A stretch of 64,000 bases of DNA from Nitrospira sp. GTDB taxonomy: Bacteria; Nitrospirota; Nitrospiria; Nitrospirales; Nitrospiraceae. Under the pieces are notes generated by a model. That model worked only from the letters and a program-made list of their open reading frames with translations, searched no databases and was not told where the DNA came from. This document shows positions 50,200-59,691 of this stretch, one piece after another (positions within the stretch are counted from its first letter, which is position 1; each line of letters opens with the position of its first letter). A program made the translations under genes and the position numbers. The stretch spans positions 62,001 to 126,000 of the forward strand of contig JALHPO010000005.1 in the NCBI GenBank assembly GCA_022842445.1, read 5' to 3'.

Positions 50200-51216
50200 T
50201 CATCGCGAGGTGGGCAGCAAGGTCAACTTCGCCGTGCGCGCAAAACCTGACACCGTGCCAAACGTATCGCTCACCGCCGAAGGCTCATACCCACAATGGA
50301 CCATACATTCGGCGCACTTCTCGTTCTTACTCGTGCCGTAATTCTGCCATTCGGTGGTCTCCAGCAGTTCCCGGAATGTTTTTGCATATCCCTCCTGCAA
50401 GAGATAGCAGGGCTTCTGCCAACCGAACACGTTGTACGTGGGATTCCCCCAGGGCGTGCACTGATATTCTTTTTTCCCCATCAGGAAATCCAGGAAGAGC
50501 GGAGACTGATTGAACTTCCAAGACCCCTTAGGCCTGCTGAGGATTTTCGAGAACAGCTCTTGAGTCTTGGCCTTCTTCAAGAAATGTTGCTTATCCGGAG
50601 CCTTTTGATAGCTATAGCCGGGAGAAATCATCATGCCTTCGACGCCGAGGGCCATCATTTCATCGAAGAACTGGCGCACCCGGTCCGGATTCGCATCGTC
50701 GAACAGCGTGGTATTCGTTGTCACCCGATGGCCTAACCTCAAGGCTTCCTTGATCGCCTTGACAGCGACCTCGTACACCCCGTCTCGGCAGACGGCCAGA
50801 TCATGCTCGTTCTTCAATCCGTCCATGTGAACACTGAAGGTCAGATACTGCGACGGCTTGAACTCTTTCAGTTTACGCTCCAGTAAGATGGCATTGGTAC
50901 AGACATAGAGATACCGCTTCTGGGCCACCAACCCCTCGACGATCCGCCCGATCTCCGGATGGATGAGCGGCTCACCACCAGGAACTGCGACAATCGGTGC
51001 ACCGCATTCCTCTGCCGCAGCCCAGCACTGCTCCGGGGTCAGTCGTTTATCAAGAATATGGTCGGGATACTGGATCTTGCCACAGCCCGCACAAGCCAGG
51101 TTGCAGCGGAACAATGGTTCGAGCATCAATACCAGAGGATACCGCTTGATACCCTTCAGTTTCTTCGAGAGGACATAGCTGGCAACGGTATACATTTGAG
51201 ATACGGGAACGGCCAT
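50200..51216 (-). CDS. hpnH: Adenosyl-hopene transferase HpnH (radical SAM)
   Basis: The 338-residue protein has the radical-SAM motif CNLACAGC (C38, C42, C45), PGGEPLIHPEI, and a C-terminal cysteine cluster (KCAECMVHCGYEP) typical of HpnH with its SPASM-like end. HpnH joins the 5'-deoxyadenosyl radical to diploptene, starting the synthesis of C35 hopanoids. Its substrate comes from Shc encoded in the same window. AAGGAGA before 51216 fixes the start. Confidence 0.92.
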   Translation of the reverse strand: MAVPVSQMYTVASYVLSKKLKGIKRYPLVLMLEPLFRCNLACAGCGKIQYPDHILDKRLTPEQCWAAAEECGAPIVAVPGGEPLIHPEIGRIVEGLVAQKRYLYVCTNAILLERKLKEFKPSQYLTFSVHMDGLKNEHDLAVCRDGVYEVAVKAIKEALRLGHRVTTNTTLFDDANPDRVRQFFDEMMALGVEGMMISPGYSYQKAPDKQHFLKKAKTQELFSKILSRPKGSWKFNQSPLFLDFLMGKKEYQCTPWGNPTYNVFGWQKPCYLLQEGYAKTFRELLETTEWQNYGTSKNEKCAECMVHCGYEPSAVSDTFGTVSGFARTAKLTLLPTSR

Positions 51217-51470
51217 TCCAGTCTCCTTCTGCTCAATCTGTAGCGGTAACGGCGGCGAAACCCCGCCGAACGAGAAGCTTACGAACGGGTCGGATTCTAA
51301 CATCCCCGTCGGCACGCGTCAATTTCTTGCCAAGATATGTAACGCAATGCCCAGTAGATAGGCTGGCAGGACAACCAAGAGAGTAAAGCATCTATCCCAC
51401 CAGGTCGAGCATGCTCTCTGTTGCGGGCTCAGATGCTGGAGGGGTTGACCCGGCGGTCGGTATGAGGTCT

Positions 51471-51513
51471 GCCCTTCGACAGGCTCAGGACAACGTTCGC
51501 CGAAAGGCGAACG
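51471..51513. repeat. REP-like element beside tRNA-Cys
   Basis: The run CTTCGACAGGCTCAGGACAA resembles a palindromic repeat widespread in bacterial genomes, read in translation as PEPVEG or LSLSKG. It is followed by a perfect 8-bp hairpin, CGTTCGCC/GGCGAACG around GAAA, at 51494-51513, immediately before the tRNA 3' end. Confidence 0.7.
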
Positions 51514-51514
51514 T

Positions 51515-51589
51515 TGGAGGCGCCGGGCGGGTTCGAACCGCCGCATCGCAGTTTTGCAGACTGCTCCCTTACCACTTGGGTACGGCGCC
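51515..51589 (-). tRNA. tRNA-Cys (GCA)
   Basis: On the minus strand the acceptor GGCGCCG pairs with CGGCGCC. The anticodon stem GCAGT/ACTGC closes loop CTGCAAA (anticodon GCA), and the T-arm has GGTTCGAACCC. CCA is encoded at 51515-51517. No duplicate of its 3' end was seen nearby. Confidence 0.96.
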
Positions 51590-51649
51590 TCGCGAGGGCG
51601 GCATTATAGTCGTTTCCGTTTCTTGAACACAACACGATAGGTCAACGGG

Positions 51650-52972
51650 CTAGCCCTTGCCGGCCATGCCGGATGATCCGGAGAGAAGCGATGGACGCCC
51701 GTGTTGAACACCTGTGATTGTGAACAGCAGCCCGAATAACATCAGCATCGCGATGCCCAGATGGTGGTAGCTCTTCAGCGCCTCCCAATTGGCCCTGCCG
51801 ACGACTTCATAATTCAGCACCATCGTGAGCACGATATAGGCGGCCAGCACGGTATAGCCGGTGCGGCTCAACCCGCCCCTCGCTCGCGCCGCAGCCGCGA
51901 CGACAATGAACGCCGCGGGTATCATCCAGACCAGATGTTGATCCCAGGTGATGGGAGAGAAGAATAGAGCCAGCATCAAAGTCCCGGCGAAATCCCGCGC
52001 CCACGTGGGATCTCCAGGCCCTTCATACGCGCGCCGACTGGACCAGGCAAAGAGGCCGAGCAGGCCGAGCCCTGCAACACCGACGATTCCGTTTGCGACC
52101 GGTGACGGCAGATCCATCACCGGCTTGTAATATCCACGGTCTACTTGCCGAAGCCGATGTGTCGGAGGATAGGTGACCAGATACCGCAGCATGGTATGCC
52201 GGAGCGAGAGATTGGCCTTTTGCAGTTCGTTCTCTTGCCGACCCTCCGCTTGCCGATCCAGCACAGACAACACGGCATTCTGCGTCCATTCGGCATGATG
52301 CTCCCACCAGCTTGTAGGCCCCATATACAGAACAGGCAGCACGATCCAGGCTAACGTAGCCAGCACCGTGTATGCGGCGACACGCCACTGCCGTTTCCAC
52401 AGAAACAGGATCACGAAAAGCGCCGGGGTAATTTTGAGTACGATACCGAGTCCGACCAAGGCCGCGCCCAGCCGTTCTTTTCCAGTCCATATCGCATAGA
52501 TCCCGCCGGTCAGAATGCCCAGCAACATGAGATGCGGCCCGCCGTCGTCGAGATCATTCAAGATGAATTGCAGCGTCAACGCCCCAGCCCCTGCACCGAG
52601 CAGCAGAAGACGCCCACCTGTCAGCGCGTCGGCACCCAATAGCATGCGGTGCATGAATCGGATGGTGAGAATTAAGCATCCGACGGCGACGGCGTAGCGC
52701 AAGGCCAAACTTGGGTTTCTGTCCAAAACGAGCAAGGGAGCGAAGTAGATGCCGGTGGTCGGCAAATACATATAGCAATAGTCATTGGCATAGAGATATT
52801 CCCCTGAGAGAAAGCGCCTTCCGATCTCACGGTGAATATCGATGTCCCGAAAGTGAAACGACCGCCCGAATGAGATGATGTATCCGTGCACCAGCGCGGC
52901 GATCACGAGGCCGACGTTGAGCAGGCGCGCAAAAAGAGGCGCCCTGAGGAACTCACCGATCCAATGGCCCAT
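51650..52972 (-). CDS. GT87/DUF2029-type membrane glycosyltransferase
   Basis: The 440-residue polytopic protein has about ten helices and matches the DUF2029/GT87 pattern with RDIDIHREIGRRFLSGEYLYA at the N-terminal loop, a charged loop that in this class holds the acidic catalytic residue. Such enzymes move mannose or similar sugars from polyprenyl carriers. It sits between hpnH and ispG, so a lipid-linked target is plausible but not shown. Confidence 0.75.
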   Translation of the reverse strand: MGHWIGEFLRAPLFARLLNVGLVIAALVHGYIISFGRSFHFRDIDIHREIGRRFLSGEYLYANDYCYMYLPTTGIYFAPLLVLDRNPSLALRYAVAVGCLILTIRFMHRMLLGADALTGGRLLLLGAGAGALTLQFILNDLDDGGPHLMLLGILTGGIYAIWTGKERLGAALVGLGIVLKITPALFVILFLWKRQWRVAAYTVLATLAWIVLPVLYMGPTSWWEHHAEWTQNAVLSVLDRQAEGRQENELQKANLSLRHTMLRYLVTYPPTHRLRQVDRGYYKPVMDLPSPVANGIVGVAGLGLLGLFAWSSRRAYEGPGDPTWARDFAGTLMLALFFSPITWDQHLVWMIPAAFIVVAAAARARGGLSRTGYTVLAAYIVLTMVLNYEVVGRANWEALKSYHHLGIAMLMLFGLLFTITGVQHGRPSLLSGSSGMAGKG

Positions 52973-53105
52973 GGGTTTCGATTCCTTCGGTCAGCGCACT
53001 CAGAACCACCACCAAAAAACCCTGTCGACTTTTCTGATCTTAACAATTGGGGGGGATCCGAGGACTGACTCACACGGCAGGACGGCGAGCTTCTGAGCAG
53101 ACCAC

Positions 53106-54290
53106 TTACCGGCGTGGCAATACTGGAATTTCTTTGCCAAGCGTCGAGGGTTGGTTCGACTGGGCAGCGAGCGGTTCCCAGCCCTCTGACTCGACAGGAA
53201 CGACTACCTCTCCGTTCCCCTCGGCTTCTTTTTCCTTGGCCAGCTGTTCCACTTCTTGAATCAGCGTGTCCATCAATTCTTCCATCGGCACCTTCCGAAC
53301 GAGCTTGCCCTTCTTGAACAGAATCCCTTTGCCCTCGCCGCCGGCAATGCCGATGTCGGCTTCCTTGCCCTCTCCGATACCATTAACCACACAGCCGAGC
53401 ACCGAAACATTCAACGGAGTTTTGATATGGCCCAGTTTCTTTTCCAGCTCATTCGCCATACGCACGACGTCAATCTCAACACGACCGCACGTCGGGCAAG
53501 CGATCACGTTGATCCCGCGGTGGCGGAGCTCCAGAGATTTCAAGATCTCGAATCCGACCTTGACTTCCTCCACCGGATCAGCGGCGAGCGAAACCCGAAG
53601 CGTATCGCCGATCCCCTGGGCCAGCAAATAACCCAGCCCCATCGCCGACTTTACGGCACCGGTCATGGCCGTACCGGCTTCCGTAATGCCGATATGCAGA
53701 GGATAATCGGACTGCATCGCAAAGAGCCAGTAGGCATCGATGGCGTGCTTGACATCGGAGGCCTTGAGCGACACCTTCATGTTGGTAAAGCCGACGTCTT
53801 CCAGTGCATGCACCGCGTTGAGCGCCGATTCGGAGAGCGCTTCGGGAGAAGGCCATCCGTACTTATCCAGCAGCGGTCGTTCGAGCGAACCTCCGTTGAC
53901 ACCGACCCGGATCGGAATACCATGATCATTGACCGCTTTGATTACTTCTTCAACTTTCCACCAGGCGCCGATGTTGCCGGGATTGATGCGGACACAATCG
54001 ACGACTGCCGCAGATTTCAACGCAAGCCGGTAATCAAAGTGAATGTCCGCGATCAACGGCACCGACATCGCCGCTTTGATCTGAGGAAGAACTGCCGCGG
54101 CTTCCTCATCCGGCACGGCCACGCGGATAATTTCACACCCAGCAGCTTCCAGCTGAAGAATCTGCTCGACGGTCTTTCCAACATCCCGCGTGTCGGTCGA
54201 GCACATCGACTGTACGGACACCGGCGCATCGCCGCCGACCTTGACCTTGCCGACCTGAACCTGCCGAGTTTTACGTCTGGTAATGTGCAT
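53106..54290 (-). CDS. ispG: 4-hydroxy-3-methylbut-2-enyl diphosphate synthase IspG
   Basis: The 394-residue enzyme of the MEP isoprenoid pathway has the N-terminal TIM-barrel pattern RVAVPDEEAAAVLPQIK and ADIHFDYRLAL. The [4Fe-4S] ligands lie in ACPTCGR and LGCVVNGIGEGKEADIG. A charged C-terminal extension of about 30 residues (KEKEAEGNGEVVVPVES) goes beyond the usual end. It converts MEcPP to HMBPP using reduced ferredoxin or flavodoxin. It follows dxs, with a word-repeat palindrome in the gap. Confidence 0.95.
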   Translation of the reverse strand: MHITRRKTRQVQVGKVKVGGDAPVSVQSMCSTDTRDVGKTVEQILQLEAAGCEIIRVAVPDEEAAAVLPQIKAAMSVPLIADIHFDYRLALKSAAVVDCVRINPGNIGAWWKVEEVIKAVNDHGIPIRVGVNGGSLERPLLDKYGWPSPEALSESALNAVHALEDVGFTNMKVSLKASDVKHAIDAYWLFAMQSDYPLHIGITEAGTAMTGAVKSAMGLGYLLAQGIGDTLRVSLAADPVEEVKVGFEILKSLELRHRGINVIACPTCGRVEIDVVRMANELEKKLGHIKTPLNVSVLGCVVNGIGEGKEADIGIAGGEGKGILFKKGKLVRKVPMEELMDTLIQEVEQLAKEKEAEGNGEVVVPVESEGWEPLAAQSNQPSTLGKEIPVLPRR

Positions 54291-54330
54291 AATGATACGC
54301 GATGAGATAAACCCTTCGAGCCTCTGTCGA

Positions 54331-54400
54331 AAAGTGAAAAGTCCTTCAGGTCATAAAGTCTGATTGCCGACTTTCAGACCTGAGACTTTACGACTTAGAG
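54331..54400. repeat. Imperfect palindrome of repeated words between dxs and ispG
   Basis: The words AAAGTC and CAGGTC alternate in the left arm (AAAAGTCCTTCAGGTCATAA) and recur inverted in the right arm (ACTTTCAGACCTGAGACTTT). CAGGTC (54347-54352) pairs with GACCTG (54377-54382). It has the same layout as the proteasome-operon elements, but other words. Confidence 0.72.
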
Positions 54401-56350
54401 TTAACTGCCCTGCTCGTCTCCGAGCGGGTGATGACTTCCGGACGCAACACCCGTAAACCGGCCCTTGGCCGTTGCCGGCGTACTGCCGATGAGCTCCTTG
54501 ACGCTCTGGTAAATGCCTTCGGCGGTCAACCCATACCGCTCGCGCAGCAGGTCTTGCGGGCCCTGTTCGATATACCAATCCGGCAGCCCGATAATCTTCG
54601 TCGTCACATCGTTAACCCCGGATTCGGACAGCGTTTCGAGCACTGCAGATCCAAACCCGCCCATTCTGCACCCTTCTTCAACAGTGACAACGTAGCGGAC
54701 CCGTTTCGCGACATCAGCAATAAGTTTGTGATCGAGCGGCTTCGCAAATCTGGCATTCACCACAGCAGTAGAGACGCCTTCTTGACCCAGACGCTCGGCG
54801 GCCTGATGAGCCTGCCAGACCGACACCCCGATCGCGATAATCGCGACATCCGTCCCATCCTTAATCAACTCCCCTTTGCCAATGGGTAATACCTGAGGCG
54901 CCGCATCCATGGTCACGCCAAGACTGACCCCGCGCGGATATCGCACGGAAATCGGACCGTTGTGCTGCACGGCGGTCTTCATCATGTGTTGCAACTCGTT
55001 TTCATCTTTTGGCGCCATCACGACCATGTTGGGAACGTGGCGCAGATACGCATAGTCGAACGCGCCATGGTGCGTTGTCCCATCTTCGGCAACGAGCCCG
55101 CCGCGATCAATGCAAAACACGACGGGAAGATTCTGTGTCGCCACATCGTGCACCACCTGATCGTAGGCTCGCTGAAGAAAGGTCGCATACATAGCCACGA
55201 CCGGCTTCACTCCCTGTGTCGCCAATCCGGCCGCAAAGGTCACGGCATGTTGTTCGGCGATGCCCACATCATAGATACGATCCGGGAACTCTTTCTCGAA
55301 TGCCGTCAGTCCGGTGCCTTCACACATTGCCGCGGTAATAGCCACAATGCGTTTGTCTTCTCGGGCCAACTTGACCAGCGTATCCATGGCAATTGCGGTA
55401 TAGGACGGGCGCGCGGCCTTCTTGGCAGGCACCCCGGTTTCGCGCACAAACGGCGGACATGCATGAAACCACACCGGGTTCTTCATGGCAGGCTCGTAGC
55501 CAAGCCCTTTTTTCGTGATGATGTGGAGGAGAACCGGCCCTCTCATCTTCAATACGTTTTCAATCGTCGGGAGCAGATGCTCGAAGTTATGCCCATCGAT
55601 GGGACCGCTATACTGGAAGCCCAATTCTTCAAACAGCAGCCCGGGCAGAATCGCCCCCTTAGCCAATTCTTCGGCCCGGCGGGCCAATTTCTGCATATCG
55701 GGGCCGATATGAGGAATCTTGCCGAGCAGTTGACCGGTTTCTTCGCGCATCTTCCCGTAGAATTCACCCGTGATCGTCCGGCTCAGGTAGGCTGAAATGG
55801 CTCCCACATTCTTGGAGATGGACATCTGGTTATCATTTAAAATCACCAAGAAGTCCTTGCCCAAGCCGCCGGCATGGTGCAGTCCCTCTAAGGTCATCCC
55901 AGCGGTCATCGCACCATCCCCCACGACGCACACGACCTTATGTTTTTGGCCCAGCTGTTCACGGGCCCCGACCATGCCGAACGCGGCAGAGACCCCGGTG
56001 CCTGCATGCCCGGCATTAAACGTATCGTATTCACTTTCTTCCCGCTTGCAGAATCCGCTCAACCCGCCGTACTGCCGCAATGTATGAAATTGTTCGCGGC
56101 GCCCGGTAAGAAGTTTATGCGCATAGCTTTGGTTGCTGGTATCCCAAACGATCTTGTCGGTAGGCGTATCCAAAAGGTAATGCAAGGCAACCGTCAATTC
56201 CACCACGCCCAAGTTAGAGGCCAGATGTCCGCCGACTGCGGAAACGGCGCTGATAATCTGCTCACGGATTTCCTGAGACAATGCCGGAAACTGATCGGGG
56301 GACAGGCGTTTCAAATCGGCCGGACTGTGAACATTCTTCAGAATCGACAT
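54401..56350 (-). CDS. dxs: 1-deoxy-D-xylulose-5-phosphate synthase Dxs
   Basis: The 649-residue thiamine-diphosphate enzyme condenses pyruvate and glyceraldehyde 3-phosphate at the start of the MEP pathway. Landmarks are GDGAMTAG, the NDNQMSIS run for the cofactor and DVGIAEQHAVTFAAGLA with the Glu matching E370 of E. coli. The position of the catalytic His49 (usually GHQAYPHK) reads SNQSYAHK, so Asn replaces His. Either the family in this lineage uses another residue or activity is changed. Length is close to the family's usual 620 with a short C-terminal extension. Confidence 0.94.
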   Translation of the reverse strand: MSILKNVHSPADLKRLSPDQFPALSQEIREQIISAVSAVGGHLASNLGVVELTVALHYLLDTPTDKIVWDTSNQSYAHKLLTGRREQFHTLRQYGGLSGFCKREESEYDTFNAGHAGTGVSAAFGMVGAREQLGQKHKVVCVVGDGAMTAGMTLEGLHHAGGLGKDFLVILNDNQMSISKNVGAISAYLSRTITGEFYGKMREETGQLLGKIPHIGPDMQKLARRAEELAKGAILPGLLFEELGFQYSGPIDGHNFEHLLPTIENVLKMRGPVLLHIITKKGLGYEPAMKNPVWFHACPPFVRETGVPAKKAARPSYTAIAMDTLVKLAREDKRIVAITAAMCEGTGLTAFEKEFPDRIYDVGIAEQHAVTFAAGLATQGVKPVVAMYATFLQRAYDQVVHDVATQNLPVVFCIDRGGLVAEDGTTHHGAFDYAYLRHVPNMVVMAPKDENELQHMMKTAVQHNGPISVRYPRGVSLGVTMDAAPQVLPIGKGELIKDGTDVAIIAIGVSVWQAHQAAERLGQEGVSTAVVNARFAKPLDHKLIADVAKRVRYVVTVEEGCRMGGFGSAVLETLSESGVNDVTTKIIGLPDWYIEQGPQDLLRERYGLTAEGIYQSVKELIGSTPATAKGRFTGVASGSHHPLGDEQGS

Positions 56351-56527
56351 GGCCTACGCTCCTTCTTTATCAGCTGCTTGCTCGATTGTGCATGAAAACC
56401 GAACGTTCGAGAGGCAATGGCTCGCAGCTGCACGATGAAACACGGTCAATACAAATTCGGGGTGAAGTTTCACACAAAAGTCCAATGGTGTCAAGCATAT
56501 GGACGAGCATCCGACGGCTCACCCAGG

Positions 56528-57724
56528 CTAATAGGGAAAATCGAGTCCGGCGAATATCGCTCCCCCTTCCCGGCTAAACCCGTAATCGATTCGTCCCACC
56601 ACGTTTGGACGGATGATGCCTCGAAACCCGATGCCCGGCGTGATGCGATAGTCTCTGAAGCCCACATTCTTGAACGAATTGAACACCTGTCCGGTATCGA
56701 TAAACGGCGCGATCTCAAAGTCTGCAATGACGCCGGCAAGTCGGGTCCGTAACACGTGAATCCGTTCCTCAACGCTGAATGCGATCAGTTGCTTGTCAAT
56801 GTACCGGTCGACCCCGAAGCCACGCAGATTGTTCTGTCCGCCCAGTGAACTCAACTCATAAAACGGGACATCCGTGCCGATCGTGGCCTGCAGGTCGCCA
56901 CGGATCACTAGAATCGCCCGCTTGGATTCGCTCGCAAACATCTTCTTGATTTCGACCCCGTACCTGGAATACAGGGGCTCCGCGCCCTTATGGAAGTTGT
57001 GATTGATCTCGGCATAGGCCGTCACGGCCGTTCCATCCGTCGGCGTGACCAGGCTGTTTCGCGTATCGTAATGGAAGCTGATCCGCTCGGCGAGAATCGT
57101 CGCGCCCTCCACGCCAGACACATCCGGGAACATGTCTCCGGTAAAGGCAAGAGAGGTCGCCCCTTGCTGGATCGACTGCATATGCCGAAACCGCTGGCTG
57201 ATCGCAATCTGCGTCACTTCATTGGCATAAATCCCGAACTTCCAGTTGGCTCTCGTTTCGGAGGCTGTATAATTTGTCTCATCATCCTGGATAGTCCCGG
57301 GACCAATCCCGAAAAACCGCACCGTGGCATTTTTGAAGTGGGCGGCGCTGACGGCCACGCTATACCGGCCGTTGCTTAAACCGGGGTCCACATAGCTTAA
57401 GAGAAACCGTCGCTCAATCTTCTCGGACCAGGACGCAATACCCCTGAGCTCTTTCCCGCCCGGTTGATAGTGGAACAGATTCAATGTGCCGCGAGTGCCG
57501 ACGATCGAATTGTAGATGACCATCGGGGCGACCAAATACTTGAGATCTCCGTCCGGCCCGGTCATGAGGGCCGGCACGATCATCCCGATATCATTGCCAT
57601 CATTTTTACTGGAGCTGACGGCAGGGATAGGGAAGTATTTCGTCTCCGCATGAGCTCGGTCTGATAGGGGAGGACAGACCGCCCCAAACAGCACGAGAAT
57701 GATACTGACGACGAGGCTGCGCAT
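56528..57724 (-). CDS. Omp85-type outer-membrane barrel without POTRA domains
   Basis: The 398-residue precursor has a signal peptide (FGAVCPPLSDRAHA) and a barrel whose last part holds the Omp85 landmarks GGQNNLRGFGVDRY and the terminal strand GRIDYGFSREGGAIFAGLDFPY ending in an aromatic residue. POTRA repeats are missing, so it is not BamA or TamA proper but a short barrel of the surface-antigen type. It lies beside the mla genes. A lipid-export partner role is an inference. Confidence 0.8.
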   Translation of the reverse strand: MRSLVVSIILVLFGAVCPPLSDRAHAETKYFPIPAVSSSKNDGNDIGMIVPALMTGPDGDLKYLVAPMVIYNSIVGTRGTLNLFHYQPGGKELRGIASWSEKIERRFLLSYVDPGLSNGRYSVAVSAAHFKNATVRFFGIGPGTIQDDETNYTASETRANWKFGIYANEVTQIAISQRFRHMQSIQQGATSLAFTGDMFPDVSGVEGATILAERISFHYDTRNSLVTPTDGTAVTAYAEINHNFHKGAEPLYSRYGVEIKKMFASESKRAILVIRGDLQATIGTDVPFYELSSLGGQNNLRGFGVDRYIDKQLIAFSVEERIHVLRTRLAGVIADFEIAPFIDTGQVFNSFKNVGFRDYRITPGIGFRGIIRPNVVGRIDYGFSREGGAIFAGLDFPY

Positions 57725-57753
57725 AGACGTACTCGTAATCCCGCGAAACGACG

Positions 57754-58419
57754 CTATGGCGCCTTGAGTTTGTCGGATTTTTTGCGAAGCTGCTCGACAA
57801 GATCGGCATAGGAAGAGGACTTGATGATTTTTGCGAACTGCCCACGATAGTTGTTGACCAAGCTGATGCCGTCAACCACGACATCGTACACACGCCAATC
57901 ATCTCCCTTGTTGATCAAGCGGTAATCGAGAGGAATTTCCGTCTTTCCCGACAGCACTTTTGTCCTGACCTCCGCATATTCCTTCTCCATGCGCTCATTC
58001 AAGTACTGCACACCTTCGCCGGAATACGTCTCAATCTTGTCGGAATATGAATTCGTCAGTAGCGTTCGAAACAGATCGACAAATTCTTGCCTCTCTTGAT
58101 CGGAGAGTGTATTCCACGGCGCGCCGAGTGCACGCCTCGACATTTCTTGATAATCAAACCGGGCTCCGACGGCCCGTTCCAGCATGCGCCGGCGTTCTTC
58201 GGCCTTATTCGGCTGTTTCAGGTCGCTTTCACGGACAATGCGAAGCACCTCGTCGATCGTCGTTTTCATCGTATCCGTCGGGGCACCTGCATAGCAGGGA
58301 GCGGCCGCCGACGCCAGCCACACAACAACCAGCGTCATCTTCAGGATCAGAGGAATCACCCGACGATGAGGAGGCACACACGCCCGGATGCCCCGGCCAT
58401 TCGCAATCGACGTCATCAT
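57754..58419 (-). CDS. mlaC: MlaC-type periplasmic lipid-binding protein
   Basis: The 221-residue precursor has a signal peptide (MTLVVVWLASAAAPCYA) and the MlaC/Ttg2D pattern: FDYQEMSRRALGAPWNTLSD, EFVDLFRTLLTNSYSDKIET and WRVYDVVVDGISLVNNYRGQ. It would carry lipid between the membranes in the Mla system. In hopanoid producers a relative (HpnM) is linked to hopanoid transport, and here it stands in a hopanoid block. It is first-downstream of mlaD. Confidence 0.88.
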   Translation of the reverse strand: MMTSIANGRGIRACVPPHRRVIPLILKMTLVVVWLASAAAPCYAGAPTDTMKTTIDEVLRIVRESDLKQPNKAEERRRMLERAVGARFDYQEMSRRALGAPWNTLSDQERQEFVDLFRTLLTNSYSDKIETYSGEGVQYLNERMEKEYAEVRTKVLSGKTEIPLDYRLINKGDDWRVYDVVVDGISLVNNYRGQFAKIIKSSSYADLVEQLRKKSDKLKAP

Positions 58420-58469
58420 GCCCTTCCCCTCCGGCTTACGTGTTCTTTGTAACGATTCGAACCGCCATG

Positions 58470-58913
58470 CTATTTGACCTTGCCATGGACGTACTGGCTT
58501 ACCAATTCTTCGAGGTCCAGCCCCGATTCAGTATCGCGGATTGTACCGCCCGCTTGCAATGGATCGCCGCCTCCCCCCGGGGACAGTGCGAGGAACTTCT
58601 CTCCGATGATGCCCCTGGTTTTGATCGAGGCAAAGGTGTCGGAATAGAGTTGGATGTTGTTCTGAACCGCCAGCCGGACGATCGCCTGATCGTTTTTCAA
58701 TACGATCGATTTGACTCGCCCGACTTCTACGCCGGCAATTTCCACGGTCGCACCGGGTTTCAGGCCGGATGCCGAGTTGAATGGAGCCTCCACTTCGTAG
58801 CGATCGCCTCCGATAACCTCCAATTTCCCCAGCTTGATCGACAGATAGCCCAAACAGACGATCCCGATGAGCACGAACAGACCGACGATCAATTCAAGCT
58901 TGGTCTTTTCCAT
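58470..58913 (-). CDS. mlaD: MlaD-type MCE-domain protein
   Basis: The 147-residue protein has one N-terminal helix (LELIVGLFVLIGIVCLGYLS) and a single MCE domain (YEVEAPFNSASGLKPGATVE and VEIAGVEVGRVKSI). The C-terminal part ends in a helix, LDLEELVSQYVHGKV. MlaD rings form the periplasmic lipid tunnel on the MlaFE transporter. The stop lies 50 bases before mlaC; the start follows directly after the mlaF stop. Confidence 0.93.
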   Translation of the reverse strand: MEKTKLELIVGLFVLIGIVCLGYLSIKLGKLEVIGGDRYEVEAPFNSASGLKPGATVEIAGVEVGRVKSIVLKNDQAIVRLAVQNNIQLYSDTFASIKTRGIIGEKFLALSPGGGGDPLQAGGTIRDTESGLDLEELVSQYVHGKVK

Positions 58914-59684
58914 CTACGACACTCCTTGGCGGATAGCGGACGCCGTAGCCGGCCGCACGGGACCGCCGACCGAGATAAACTCTTTGATTTCCGGATCTGA
59001 TGTCTGCTGAAACTCCACCGGCTCCGCCATCGCCGCAATTTTTCCCCGCTTCAGCATGGCGACATAGTCGGAAATCCCGAATATTTCCGGTATCTCATGG
59101 CTGACCATGATGCCGGTGAAACCGAACTTCCGTTGCATCCCGGTGATGAGGTCGTGAATCGACTTGGCCATAAGCGGATCCAGGCCGGTGGTCGGCTCAT
59201 CGAATAGGATGATCTCAGGCTGCATCACCAACGCCCGAGCCAGTCCGGCGCGCTTGCGCATGCCGCCGCTGAGCTCAGCAGGATACTTGTGCCCCATCCC
59301 GGCCAGGCCGACCTGCTCCAACTTCTCCTCAACCCGAGTCGTCACCGACGCCCCTTTCATTCGTAGCTTTTCACGCAGTGGAAACGCCACGTTCTCAAAC
59401 ACCGTCAGCGAGTCGAACAGCGCCGCCCCTTGAAACAGCATCGCAAACCGCTTGCGGACTTCGTTGAGGGCATGCCCTTTGAGACGTGAAATTTCCGTTC
59501 CATCCACCCAGACTTCTCCTTCGTCCGGTTGCAACAGCCCGATCATGTGTTTCAGTAATACGCTCTTGCCTTCTCCGCTACGGCCGATGATCGTCGTCAG
59601 CTTCCCTGGCGGAATGACCAGATCGACGCCTTGCAGCACCGGCTGTCCCCCCAAGGTCTTTTTCACGCCGACGAGTTTGATCAT
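58914..59684 (-). CDS. mlaF: MlaF-type ABC ATPase
   Basis: The 256-residue ATPase has Walker A GRSGEGKS, the signature LSGGMRKRAGLARAL, Walker B IILFDEPTTGLD and the H-loop SHEIPEIF. It powers lipid transport by the MlaFEDB complex. Its C-terminal tail (VEFQQTSDPEIKEFISVGG) is typical of the MlaF/YrbF subfamily. A word-repeat palindrome lies in the mlaE-mlaF gap. Confidence 0.94.
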   Translation of the reverse strand: MIKLVGVKKTLGGQPVLQGVDLVIPPGKLTTIIGRSGEGKSVLLKHMIGLLQPDEGEVWVDGTEISRLKGHALNEVRKRFAMLFQGAALFDSLTVFENVAFPLREKLRMKGASVTTRVEEKLEQVGLAGMGHKYPAELSGGMRKRAGLARALVMQPEIILFDEPTTGLDPLMAKSIHDLITGMQRKFGFTGIMVSHEIPEIFGISDYVAMLKRGKIAAMAEPVEFQQTSDPEIKEFISVGGPVRPATASAIRQGVS

Positions 59685-59691
59685 TCTCGTT

